DNA of 64,000 nt from Streptomyces sp. WZ-12 (GTDB lineage: Bacteria > Actinomycetota > Actinomycetes > Streptomycetales > Streptomycetaceae), in assembly GCF_028898845.1 (NCBI RefSeq), contig NZ_CP118574.1:1550001-1614000 (forward strand), in the 5' to 3' direction. This document shows positions 7,772-15,527 of the stretch, one piece after another (positions within the stretch are counted from its first letter, which is position 1; every line of letters starts with the position of its first letter). The translations under genes and the position numbers were made by a program. Below the pieces are notes generated by a model. That model worked only from the letters and a program-made list of their open reading frames with translations, made no database searches and was not told the origin of the DNA.

Positions 7772-8641
7772 CTATGGCGTGTCCGGGCGCGGCAGGCCGA
7801 TGGGGTTGGGGAACGGCAGCAGGTCCGCGGCGAGGACGCGGCGGGCGAGGGGGGTCAGCAGTTCCAGGAGGTGATCGCTCTCCGCGGGCGGGAGGGGGCG
7901 GAGCAAGCGGGCGGCCAGGCGGTCGGTGTCCTCCTCGATGCGGGTGCGTGCGCTTCGGCCGAGGGCGGTGGCGGCACCATGGGCATCGACGAGGTTCCGG
8001 GCGCGCAGGCGGTCCGTGGCGGCGGCCCATTCCTCTTCGGTCCAGCCGCGGTCCACCCGCATCGTGTCCCGTGGCACGCGCCCGGTGGCGGCGGCGAGCA
8101 CCAGCGCCTCACAGGCGTCCAACTCCCGGTCGGCGAGCACGGCCAGGTGGACATCGCCCCGGAACTCCCGCAGTGTGGTGGCCAGTTGCCACAGCCGCTC
8201 CACGGGGTCGGCCTGGTCGCGTAGCGCGCGGTTGGCGGCGAAGAGCGGGCGGGCGGTGTCGGGAGCGTTGTCAACGAGCGCCTGGAGGCGGGGCAGGAGC
8301 GCGGTGGCGGACCGGTCCAGGCCCGGGTGGATGGCGCGGAGCGCGCGGGCGGCGCGGGTGCCGCGTTCGCCGAGGACACGGTCGGGGCTGACGATGTTCC
8401 AGGCAGCGGGCAGCGCACGGGCCACCATGCAGGGGGCGAACACGCCGAGCACGGAAGTGGCGAGGGCGGGGGCGACTGCGCCGAGGGGCGCGATACGGGT
8501 GGCGAAGTAGCCCATCCAGAAGCCCTTGAGGCCGAGGTCCTTGCCCAGCGCCCGGCAGTCGTCGTCGAAGTAGCAGACGGCGTGCAGCGGTTCGGTTGCC
8601 AGCCAGAGCGATCGTGCGCGCTGTGCGGTGCGCGGTTCCAT
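7772..8641 (-). CDS. SCO6745/SalK-type helix-turn-helix family protein
   Basis: A 289-residue protein of the actinobacterial family often annotated SCO6745-like. The N-terminal signature LATEPLHAVCYFDDDC, KGFWMGYFATRIAPLG and NIVSPDRVLGERG is conserved in that family. It is followed by WTEEEWAAATDRLRARNLVDA and TALGRSARTRIEEDTDRLA, which read as a winged-helix unit. The molecular role is not established. The ATG at 8641 was chosen because it opens the conserved region (MEPRTAQRARSLWLATEPLH); GAGGAG lies 13 bases upstream, slightly far. Codons upstream of it are low-complexity. It is divergent from the S41 protease gene. Confidence 0.75.
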   Translation of the reverse strand: MEPRTAQRARSLWLATEPLHAVCYFDDDCRALGKDLGLKGFWMGYFATRIAPLGAVAPALATSVLGVFAPCMVARALPAAWNIVSPDRVLGERGTRAARALRAIHPGLDRSATALLPRLQALVDNAPDTARPLFAANRALRDQADPVERLWQLATTLREFRGDVHLAVLADRELDACEALVLAAATGRVPRDTMRVDRGWTEEEWAAATDRLRARNLVDAHGAATALGRSARTRIEEDTDRLAARLLRPLPPAESDHLLELLTPLARRVLAADLLPFPNPIGLPRPDTP

Positions 8642-9006
8642 GGACGGCTGAACTCCTCGGGAAGGATGGGAGACGGGATACGAGGCGAGAGGCGAGGGAG
8701 GGGCGGGCGATCGCGGTGCGGGTGGGAGCAGGGAGGCGAGCAATTCTGGCTGGTGGTCAAAATGCACACCACAAGGCGGATTGAGCGCCGCAAGGGGCTG
8801 TTCGTTCCTCACGTGAGCGTCGTGAGTATCGCGCCTGTCGCGTATGCCGTGTGCACGCTAGCGCCGTACGGGCGGGGCCGCAGGGAAAGGCAGGAAAGGG
8901 GAGAGAGGGGCGGGGCGAGGCGGGGGCAGTGTGCGGCGTGGCCGGCGCCCTGGTTCACCGGCCGGGTCCGGCTCACTCCGGGGCCGACGGAGAGGGGAAC
9001 GGATCG
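8642..9006. other. Divergent intergenic region
   Basis: About 365 bases between the divergent SCO6745-like and S41 protease genes. A CTCACGTGAG palindrome is seen near 8810, followed by CGTCGTGAG, a possible operator. Otherwise the stretch is GC-rich and purine-skewed and no gene is supported. Confidence 0.4.
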
Positions 9007-10056
9007 ATGACCGTGCGACGAGACACGGGGGCGGGTGCGAAGGTGACGGAGGAGAACGAGAAGGAGGAGGAGCAGGAGGAGTGGGCGGAGGGACGAAGGA
9101 AGAAGGGGCCAGTGGGGGCACCGGGTCCCGGGGTGGTGGACGCCCGGCGGAATGCGCGGATCGTCGGGGCGGCGCTCGACCGGATCGTGGCCGGGTATGT
9201 GTTCCCGGAGCGGGCGGCGACGATCGAGGCGGCCATACGGGGTCGGCTGGCGGCGGGCGAATGCGTAGCGCTGGACGGGCCGGGGCTGTGTACGGCGGTG
9301 ACGGCCCACCTCCAGGAGGTCTGCCCGGACCGGCACCTCAGGCTGCTGTGGCGGGACGAGCCGCAGTCCGTGGCGTCGGAGGACGACGACGCGGGGCGGG
9401 CCGCCTTCCTCGCGTTGCTGCGGGCCGAGAACCAGGGCATCCGCGCCGTGGAACAACTCGACGGGAACGTAGGACGGATGGACATCCGGCGGATCGCGGA
9501 CGGCGGCGAGGGCATCCGGGCGATCGGTGCGGCGATGGAGTTGGGCGCCCCCACCCGCGCGCTCCTGCTCGACCTGCGGGAGTGCCGCGGGGGCGCACCC
9601 GAGGGCGCGGCCCTGTGGTGCAGCTACTTCTTCCCCGACGACCAGGTGCACCTGAACGACACCTACTCGCGGGCCACCGATTCCACCCGGCAGTACTGGA
9701 CGGCGTCGCATCTGCCGGCGCCCCGCTACCTCGACCGCCCGGTGTACGCGCTGACCAGCGCGACGACGTTCTCCGGTGGTGAGGACGTGGCGTACGCCCT
9801 TCAGGCGCACGGGCGGGCGGTGGTCGTCGGGGAGACCACCCGGGGCGACGCGCACCCGACCGATCGGCATCCGGTGACCGAGCACATCACGGTCACGGTG
9901 CCGACCGCGCGGACGGTGAGCGCGGTGACGGGGACCAACTGGGAGGGGGTGGGAGTGCGACCGGATCGCACCGTTCCGGCGGAGCGGGCGTTGGGGGCGA
10001 CTCACGAGGAGGCACGGCGGGGCGCCGACTGGCTCCGGGGAAGCCCAGCGTCCTGA
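9007..10056 (+). CDS. S41 family peptidase, IRBP/tail-specific-protease type
   Basis: A 349-residue protein with the C-terminal S41 fold. The N-terminal helical part (YVFPERAATIEAAIRGRL, then DRHLRLLWRD) is that of IRBP-like members. Next come RALLLDLRECRGGAPEGAAL (the LRxNxGG-like substrate strand) and VYALTSATTFSGGEDVAYAL with the nucleophile serine region. GRAVVVGETTRGDAHPT completes the active site. No signal peptide is present; instead residues 15-40 are extremely charged (EENEKEEEQEEWAEGRRKKG), which is odd for this usually exported family. The ATG at 9007 follows GGAGAGGGG. Substrate is unknown. Confidence 0.8.
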   Translation: MTVRRDTGAGAKVTEENEKEEEQEEWAEGRRKKGPVGAPGPGVVDARRNARIVGAALDRIVAGYVFPERAATIEAAIRGRLAAGECVALDGPGLCTAVTAHLQEVCPDRHLRLLWRDEPQSVASEDDDAGRAAFLALLRAENQGIRAVEQLDGNVGRMDIRRIADGGEGIRAIGAAMELGAPTRALLLDLRECRGGAPEGAALWCSYFFPDDQVHLNDTYSRATDSTRQYWTASHLPAPRYLDRPVYALTSATTFSGGEDVAYALQAHGRAVVVGETTRGDAHPTDRHPVTEHITVTVPTARTVSAVTGTNWEGVGVRPDRTVPAERALGATHEEARRGADWLRGSPAS

Positions 10057-10087
10057 TCAGCGGCGAGCCCCTGATCGGGGATGCGCG

Positions 10088-10312
10088 TCAGGTGCGGGTA
10101 CCGGAGCCGAAGCCGGAGTCCCAGGCCCAGAGGTGGGCGCAGTTGGGGCACTGGAGGTGCAGCAGGCTGCCCTTGTTGGCCAGCAGGTAGCGCCAGTGGT
10201 CGCCGCAGGTGCGCCCGTCGTTACAGGTCCGGCAGCCCTGGTGGTCCTGGCAGCGGGGGCAGGGGACCCAGGCGCGGCGGCCGATGTCGGCGGTGGGGTC
10301 GAGCGGCAGCAT
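10088..10312 (-). CDS. Small zinc-ribbon protein
   Basis: A 74-residue cytoplasmic protein with several Cys pairs: CPRCQDHQGCRTC near residue 18 and CPNCAHLW near residue 55, plus TCGDHW. This spacing suggests one or two zinc-binding knuckles. No assigned function. It is the second gene of a two-gene minus-strand unit, starting only two bases after the stop codon of the 95-residue gene upstream, so they are probably co-transcribed and translationally coupled. It is convergent with the S41 protease. Confidence 0.65.
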   Translation of the reverse strand: MLPLDPTADIGRRAWVPCPRCQDHQGCRTCNDGRTCGDHWRYLLANKGSLLHLQCPNCAHLWAWDSGFGSGTRT

Positions 10313-10314
10313 GC

Positions 10315-10602
10315 TCAGTCCCGGCCGGCGGCCGGCAGCACTCCGGCGGCGACGAGCATGGTGTAGGTGGCCTGTTGGTCGGCGTCGAGGCCGGAGTAGA
10401 GGAGCCGCTGGGCCGCCGTCTCGTCGGCCAGCGCCGCCGCGGGGTCCCAGGTGTCCCCGAGGGCGGCAAAGACCTCGGCCCGCCGCCGGGCCTCGTGGCC
10501 GGCGAGGTCGAACTCGAAGGTTCCGCTGGTGCCACCGGCGGAGATCCCGGTGACGCGGGATATGTCAGCTTCGGGGCCGGTGGGACTGATGGGGTCGGTC
10601 AT
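10315..10602 (-). CDS. Small conserved Streptomyces protein (DUF6400-like)
   Basis: A 95-residue acidic, soluble protein. The core FEFDLAGHEARRRAEVFAAL, DTWDPAAALADE, LLYSGLDADQQATYTMLVAAG and a GVLP ending resembles a conserved Streptomyces small-protein family that I recall as DUF6400; I cannot confirm the number without a search. The ATG at 10602 is preceded by AGGAAG at suitable spacing. It lies directly upstream of the zinc-ribbon gene. The shared operon suggests they act together, but nothing in the sequence shows how. Confidence 0.65.
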   Translation of the reverse strand: MTDPISPTGPEADISRVTGISAGGTSGTFEFDLAGHEARRRAEVFAALGDTWDPAAALADETAAQRLLYSGLDADQQATYTMLVAAGVLPAAGRD

Positions 10603-11076
10603 GCTGCGCTTCCTGTGTCACTTGCGGACGATTCGGGCGAGAAACCCCGATCGGATGTGTTTAGCAAGTGGGATGGGCTTGAGGAAGCGTCAGCCGGATG
10701 AAGCCTCCGGATACAGCTCCGAAGCGGCGCCGAAAGCCCGGTATATCGGGGCGGAGCGGCACATCAGCCCCCTCGGGCGTGACGCACTTCATGCCCAGGG
10801 ACAGGGCCGCGCGCCGCGCCCGGAGTGGCCGCGCGGCGATCGCCGCCCCGCCCCGGCCGCCCCACCCGCCTGCCCCGGGCCTGCGCGCCCGCCGGGTTCC
10901 GACCAGCGCGCTCACCGGGTCTCGACGAACGTGGCCGCGACCATCGGTCCGGAGATGCACACGGCCCCGCGCGCCGGACCGAGCCGGCCCCGCCGACGAG
11001 CGGCAGAACACCCACCCGCTCCCCCGAAAGCCCCACCCCCGCCCCGTGTCTCATCCCCCTTCCCCACGCCCCCCGA
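10603..11076. other. Gene-free GC-rich stretch
   Basis: About 470 bases between the start of the DUF6400-like gene and the end of the SpoIIE phosphatase gene. Long open frames exist on both strands, but their amino-acid content is Arg/Pro/Ala-rich without recognisable motifs, as expected for shadow frames at this GC. I support no gene, hairpin or repeat here. Confidence 0.4.
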
Positions 11077-12423
11077 CTACGTGTCGCCGTCCCTCGCGCC
11101 CGGACGACGGCGACGACGGGGAGCACGCCCCGAACCACTCGGCAGGCGACGGACCGCGACCGCCGCCGCATCGTCGGCCAGCCGACCACCGGTGTGCGCG
11201 AACAACTCCTCGCGCAGCCGCCGGAGCACATGGTGGGGGCTACTCCGGCACCAGGCACCGGCGCGCTCGGTCAACGGGTAGAAATCGCCGTCGGCGTTCC
11301 GCGCCTCGGTGACCCCGTCCGTATAGAGGAGCAGCAGATCGCCAGGGCGGAGGGGAAAGGTCTCGACCTCGTAGTCCGGCGGCCCGGCGAGGGGCCCGAG
11401 GCCGATGGGGAGAGCGGAGCACCGGGGATCAAGGACGTGGGCCCGCCCCTCGCGCAGCAGGAGGGCCGGCGGGTGGCCGCAGCTCACGACGTTCAGTTCG
11501 GGGCGCCGGTCGGGAATGTCGAAGAGGGCGACGGTGGCGAAGGTCTCGTCGATGGGGCCGGCATCGGAGGCGGGGTCCGCGTCGGGCTCAACGTCCGGGC
11601 GGGGCGCGACAGGAGACCCATCAGAGACACCTCCAACGCCCCCACCCCGGCCCGCCCCACTGACATCGACATCAACTCCGACACCGGCACCGGCACCGGC
11701 ACCGCTACCAGAGTCAACATCGGCATCTCCCAACGAGGTGGCGGCAGTTCGCCACTGGCTGCTGTCCCAGCGCACCGCGCCGTCGAGGTGGCGGGCGAGG
11801 CGGGGCAGGGTGGCCTGACGGTGCGCGGCCGCGCGGAACGCACCGAGGATCAGGGCCGCGTGGCTGTACGCCGGGAGACCCTTGCCGCGGACGTCGCCGA
11901 TGATCAACCGGGTGCTCGCGGAGGTGCGGGCCGCGGCGAACAGGTCGCCACCCATCTCCGCCTCCTCCTCGGCCGGGAGGTAGAGCGAGGCGATCTCCAG
12001 GTCGCCGCTGCGCGCCGGCAGCGGCCGGAGCAGGACCTGTTGCGCCACGCCGGCCACCGAGCGGCTCCGGGAGAGCCGCCGTTCGTTGCGTTCCCGTACG
12101 ACGGTGAAGAGGAAGACCAGCGCCGAGACCACGATCAGGGCGCTGGTTTGCGCAACGAGGTTCTCGGTGAACAGGACGTCACGAGCGAGGCCGATGCCCA
12201 CCTGGGCGGCGATCGCCAGCACGCCGATCGCGGCGGTGGGACCGGGGCCGGCGAAGGCGGCGGTGAGGGCGGGAGCGGCGACCAGGAGCGGGCCCAGGTG
12301 GATGGACGGCGGAGCGACGACATCGGCCACGCAGACCCCGACGATGAGCCCGACCGGGATCAGCATCAGGAGGTGGCGCGGTTCCGGTCGTTGGCGCAGG
12401 CGCGTCGGCCGTCGAGAGGGCAT
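11077..12423 (-). CDS. Membrane-anchored SpoIIE/RsbU-type PP2C phosphatase
   Basis: A 448-residue phosphatase. Three to four membrane helices occupy residues 18-110. The PP2C-SpoIIE domain follows: AEMGGDLFAA (155-164), IIGDVRGKG (174-182), VVSCGHPPALLL (312-323), LLLLYTDGVTEARN and LADDAAAVAVRR carry the metal-binding aspartates. Such proteins dephosphorylate anti-anti-sigma factors and so control alternative sigma factors. Residues about 222-290 are an unusual Gly/Ala/Asp/Val-rich insert (GSGAGAGAGVGVDVDV) in the middle of the catalytic domain. The ATG at 12423 is chosen because the frame above it is low-complexity. It is monocistronic. Confidence 0.85.
   Translation of the reverse strand: MPSRRPTRLRQRPEPRHLLMLIPVGLIVGVCVADVVAPPSIHLGPLLVAAPALTAAFAGPGPTAAIGVLAIAAQVGIGLARDVLFTENLVAQTSALIVVSALVFLFTVVRERNERRLSRSRSVAGVAQQVLLRPLPARSGDLEIASLYLPAEEEAEMGGDLFAAARTSASTRLIIGDVRGKGLPAYSHAALILGAFRAAAHRQATLPRLARHLDGAVRWDSSQWRTAATSLGDADVDSGSGAGAGAGVGVDVDVSGAGRGGGVGGVSDGSPVAPRPDVEPDADPASDAGPIDETFATVALFDIPDRRPELNVVSCGHPPALLLREGRAHVLDPRCSALPIGLGPLAGPPDYEVETFPLRPGDLLLLYTDGVTEARNADGDFYPLTERAGAWCRSSPHHVLRRLREELFAHTGGRLADDAAAVAVRRLPSGSGRAPRRRRRPGARDGDT
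11554..11760 (-). repeat. Low-complexity in-frame insert within the SpoIIE phosphatase gene
   Basis: This part encodes about 69 residues rich in Gly, Ala, Asp, Val and Pro. It contains a short hexamer-type repeat, GGCACC on the + strand (four copies near 11684-11710). It splits the domain between the LDGAV helix and the FATVALFDI strand. Confidence 0.55.
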
Positions 12424-12550
12424 GCACCATGGTTGCACTGAGATGAGGCAAATGTCCGGATGATTCGATTGACCGGATCGCTCCCGATCTCGACCCCGAC
12501 CTGGGCGCCGAGCACCCCGCCCGCCCCGGCCGCCGCTCCCCCGCGACCCG

Positions 12551-12961
12551 TTACTCGACGACCAGCTCAACCTCGATGTTCCCGCGGGTGGCCTTCGAGT
12601 AGGGGCAGAACTGGTGCGTCGCCTCGACGAGCTGCCGGCCGGTCTCGCCGGCCAGCGCGTCCGGGAGCTCGACCCGCATGACGACGGCGAGGCCGAAGCC
12701 GGTGGCGTCCTTGCCGAGGGAGACCTCGGCGGTGACCGAGACGTCCTTGGTGTCCAGCTTCATCTGACGGCCGACGTTGGCCATCGCGCTGGCGAAGCAG
12801 GCCGCGTAGCCGGCGGCGAAGAGCTGTTCCGGGTTGGTGCCGGCGCCGTCGCCACCGAGGGCCGGCGGCATGGCCAGGGCGAGGTCGAGCTGACCGTCGG
12901 AGCTGACGGCCCGACCCTCGCGCCCGTTGGCGGTGGCGACGGCGGTGTAGAGCGCGTCCAT
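12551..12961 (-). CDS. ohr: Organic hydroperoxide resistance protein (Ohr/OsmC family)
   Basis: A 136-residue Ohr peroxidase. It reduces organic hydroperoxides with a Cys pair: Cys55 in AAGYAACFASAM and Cys119 in THQFCPYSKATRGN, both at the positions of the peroxidatic and resolving residues. The N-terminal LYTAVATANGREGRAVSSDG is the Ohr subtype signature (OsmC proper differs there). The ATG at 12961 is preceded by GAAGGGAC. It is divergent from the MarR/OhrR gene across a short region with two palindromes, which predicts peroxide-inducible expression through that regulator. Confidence 0.93.
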   Translation of the reverse strand: MDALYTAVATANGREGRAVSSDGQLDLALAMPPALGGDGAGTNPEQLFAAGYAACFASAMANVGRQMKLDTKDVSVTAEVSLGKDATGFGLAVVMRVELPDALAGETGRQLVEATHQFCPYSKATRGNIEVELVVE

Positions 12962-13133
12962 GAGGGGTCCCTTCAGGAGGAGGTGGAGAAAGACAGCGGA
13001 AGCATCGAAACGAATCCGAATGGAACGGAACGCAACGAAAGGGAGCGAGGAGGGGTGCCACGGTGCAGGCCGCCCTGAGTGAGCGACCCGGACATCCCGC
13101 CCCGGGCACCACCCAACAGTGACACGTAATTGA

Positions 13134-13164
13134 GTTGTGTGCAACTAGGTTGGATACAATCCAA
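13134..13164. promoter_or_regulatory. Double palindromic operator between ohr and ohrR
   Basis: Two inverted repeats lie in the divergent region: GTTG-TGTG-CAAC at 13134-13145 and TTGGAT-ACA-ATCCAA at 13150-13164. The second also contains the TACAAT-like core common in OhrR sites. The position, 28 bases before the ohrR start, fits binding by the adjacent MarR protein to control both genes. Confidence 0.65.
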
Positions 13165-13178
13165 TCGGCCGCAGGGCT

Positions 13179-13184
13179 TACTCT
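13179..13184 (+). promoter_or_regulatory. Candidate -10 box (TACTCT) of the ohrR gene
   Basis: TACTCT ends 7 bases before the ATG at 13192, the geometry of a leaderless promoter. GGAG within the gap could instead act as a short ribosome site. Confidence 0.45.
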
Positions 13185-13191
13185 GGAGACC

Positions 13192-13704
13192 ATGACCAAG
13201 CCCGCGCCCACGCCCTCCGCCACGCCCACCCCCGAACCCGCCACCCCCGGCATCCCCGACTCCGAGCTGCTCCGCCTGGACCACCAGGTCTGTTTCTCCC
13301 TGCACGCCGCCTCGCGCGCGTTCGGGAGCGTCTACCGGGACGCCCTGAAGGGGTTGGGTCTGACCTACCCCCAATACCTGGTGATGCTGGTCCTGTGGGA
13401 GCACGGGCCGGAGCCGGTGAAGCGCATCGGCGAGCGGCTCCGGCTGGATTCCGGGACGCTCTCCCCGCTGCTCAAGCGCCTGGAGGCGGCGGGCCTGGTG
13501 GAACGGGAGCGCAGCCCCGAGGACGAGCGGTCGGTGATCATCCGGCTGACCCACGCCGGCACGGAGCTGCGCGCGCGGGCACTGCCGGTGCCGCGCCGGA
13601 TGCTGGCCGCCACCGGCCTCACCGTCGAGGAACTCCGCACGCTGCGCGGCCTGTTGGGGCGGGTCACCAGCGCGCTGGACGAGGCGTCGCACGGCGAATC
13701 CTGA
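13192..13704 (+). CDS. ohrR: MarR-family peroxide-sensing repressor OhrR
   Basis: A 170-residue MarR-family regulator. After a Pro/Thr-rich N-terminal 20 residues comes LRLDHQVCFSLHAASRAFG, where Cys34 is in the position of the reactive cysteine of OhrR. The winged helix follows: YPQYLVMLVLWEHGPEPVKR, LRLDSGTLSPLLKRLEAAGLVERERSPEDERSVIIRLT. Oxidation of that Cys by organic hydroperoxides releases OhrR from DNA in known homologues. It is divergent from ohr with palindromes between. I chose the ATG at 13192; the in-frame start at 13135 lies inside the operator. Confidence 0.9.
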   Translation: MTKPAPTPSATPTPEPATPGIPDSELLRLDHQVCFSLHAASRAFGSVYRDALKGLGLTYPQYLVMLVLWEHGPEPVKRIGERLRLDSGTLSPLLKRLEAAGLVERERSPEDERSVIIRLTHAGTELRARALPVPRRMLAATGLTVEELRTLRGLLGRVTSALDEASHGES

Positions 13705-14005
13705 CGAAACCTGAGGAACCCGGCGTCGGCGGGCGCCCGCGGACGGCGACCCGCACCGATCTGCGTACAGCCCGTGCCCCGCGGGCGGTTGCGGCGTTAG
13801 ACAGCGGGCCGCCCCACGGTGTGCGCGACCCGGGAAGGGGCCCCTCCCTCACTTCGGTGCGCCCATCACCCCATCGAGTTACCACGGTTGGGGAGCGCCT
13901 AGAACAAAGGCGTATAAAGGGTGGCCAAACCAGCCGGAGCCACCGGCGAATTCCCGCCCAGGACACGGTTGGCAGCAACGCCTACGAGCAGCGGAGGAGC
14001 GCCAC
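13705..14005. other. Intergenic region with a candidate promoter for the ACP operon
   Basis: About 300 bases. TTGGGG (13888-13893) and TATAAA (13913-13918) are 19 bases apart and could be the -35 and -10 of the operon that starts at 14006. A small imperfect hairpin CGCCT/AGGCG sits between them at about 13896-13912. AGCGGAGGAG just before 14006 is the ribosome site. No gene is seen. Confidence 0.4.
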
Positions 14006-14239
14006 GTGAACGCGGCAGAAGTCGTCAACACCTTGCTGGAGGAGCGGTTTGGGGTCGCGCCCGCCGAGCTCACCGCGGACACCGCGCTGCGCAGCCTGCG
14101 GCTGGACTCCCTCGCTCTGGAGGAGCTCCGGGTACTCATCGAGGAGCGGCTCGACATCGACCTCGAAGAGGTGTCGCTGACCTCCCGCGACACCGTGGGG
14201 CAGTTGGTGGCGGCAGTCGACGGCGAAGTCGCGGCGTGA
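14006..14239 (+). CDS. Acyl carrier protein
   Basis: A 77-residue acyl carrier protein. The phosphopantetheine attachment site is Ser35 in SLRLDSLALEEL, a DSL motif as in type II fatty acid and polyketide carriers. The flanking helices LLEERFGV and LIEERLDIDLEEV are typical. It starts with GTG at 14006 behind GGAGGAG. Its stop overlaps the start of the ketosynthase gene by 4 bases (GTGA), so the two are translationally coupled. It is not in a fab cluster, since no fabD, fabH or primary fabF is nearby. It therefore belongs to a specialised acyl pathway. Confidence 0.92.
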   Translation: MNAAEVVNTLLEERFGVAPAELTADTALRSLRLDSLALEELRVLIEERLDIDLEEVSLTSRDTVGQLVAAVDGEVAA

Positions 14240-15477
14240 CGGCCCGTCAGAAGCCGTTCGCCGCGGCCGTGACCGGACTGGGCCTGGTCACCGCGGCGGG
14301 CGTGGGGACGAAGGCCACCTGGCACTCGGTCACCCATGACGTGGTGCCCAGCAATGTGACGCACCAGGCCGAACTGGCCGATCTGCCCTGCGACTTCATG
14401 TACACAGCAGCCGATCTGGACCCCACCGCGCTGCTCGGGGTGGCCACCCAGAGGTTGATGGACCGCTTCTCCCAACTCGCCGTGATCGCCGCCCGGGAGG
14501 CGGTCCAGGACGCCGGGCTGGACCCGGAGACCTGGGACAGCGGCCGGGTCGCGGTGGTGATCGGCTCCGCCCACGGCGGATTGCCGTTCTACGACCAGCA
14601 GTCCGCGACGATGGCCGGGCGCGGTGCCCGTCGGGTCTCCCCCAAGCTGGCCCCGCTGTCCGTCGTCAACAGCGCGGCCAGCAGCGTCTGCATGGATCTT
14701 GGGGCGCACGGCCCCAGCCTGGGAGTGGCGACGGCCTGTTCGTCCGGGACCGTCGCGGTGGGCACCGCGCACCAGTTGTTGCGCGCCGGGGCCTGCGACA
14801 TCGCCATCGCGGGCGGTGCAGAGTCGGTGCTCTCCCGGTTGCTGATCGCCAGCGCCTGCCAGATGAGGGCGGTCTCCACCCGGCGGGACGATCCCACCGC
14901 GGCCTGCCGCCCCTTCGACGTGGACCGGGACGGCTTCGTCGTCGGCGAGGGCGCGGGGCTGCTGGTGCTGGAGCGGCCGGAGCACGCGCAGGCCCGGCGG
15001 GCGCCGATCCGCGCGCGGATCGCCGGCTACGGAGCGTCCAGCGACGCGTACGCGGCGGTGGCGCCGGACCCGGAGGGGCAGGGCATCGAGCGGGCGTTGC
15101 GCAGCGCGCTCACGGACGCGGACGTCATGCCCGGCGAGGTGGGGCACGTGAACGCGCACGGCACGTCGACGGTGTTGAACGACCGGATCGAGGCGGCGAT
15201 GTTGCGCCGGGTGCTCGGCGAGCAGCCGTCGGTGACGTCGACGAAGGCGATGACCGGGCACACGCTCGGCGCCGCGGGCGGGATCGAGACCGCCCTGACC
15301 GTGCTGGCGCTGGAGCAGCAGTTGGTGCCGCCGACCGCCAACCTCACGGTGCCCGACCCCAGGATCCCGGTCGATGTGGTGCATGCCGAGGCCCGTCAGG
15401 CGGCGTTCGACTGCGCGGTCAAGACGTCCCTGGGGTTCGGCGGCCACAACGCGGCGCTCGTCCTGACCCGCGGCTAG
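14236..15477 (+). CDS. Beta-ketoacyl-ACP synthase (FabF/KAS II type), specialised
   Basis: A 413-residue condensing enzyme of the KAS I/II family. The full catalytic set is present: Cys168 in VATACSSGT, His308 in NAHGTST, Lys337 in TSTKAMTGH and His342 in TGHTLGAAGG. The C-terminal SLGFGGHNAALVL is also conserved, so it should catalyse decarboxylative condensation rather than act as a chain-length factor. Its N-terminus (ARQKPFAAAVTGLGLVTAAG) is unlike housekeeping FabF, and the region HAGGLPFYD and EVAC-type motifs are divergent. The GTG at 14236 overlaps the ACP stop. The alpha/beta hydrolase gene follows after 50 bases. The product is unknown. Confidence 0.88.
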   Translation: MTARQKPFAAAVTGLGLVTAAGVGTKATWHSVTHDVVPSNVTHQAELADLPCDFMYTAADLDPTALLGVATQRLMDRFSQLAVIAAREAVQDAGLDPETWDSGRVAVVIGSAHGGLPFYDQQSATMAGRGARRVSPKLAPLSVVNSAASSVCMDLGAHGPSLGVATACSSGTVAVGTAHQLLRAGACDIAIAGGAESVLSRLLIASACQMRAVSTRRDDPTAACRPFDVDRDGFVVGEGAGLLVLERPEHAQARRAPIRARIAGYGASSDAYAAVAPDPEGQGIERALRSALTDADVMPGEVGHVNAHGTSTVLNDRIEAAMLRRVLGEQPSVTSTKAMTGHTLGAAGGIETALTVLALEQQLVPPTANLTVPDPRIPVDVVHAEARQAAFDCAVKTSLGFGGHNAALVLTRG

Positions 15478-15527
15478 CCGGTCCGGGCGCGCCCGTTCGT
15501 ATCGAGCCTCTCCAAGAAGGAAGCAGC

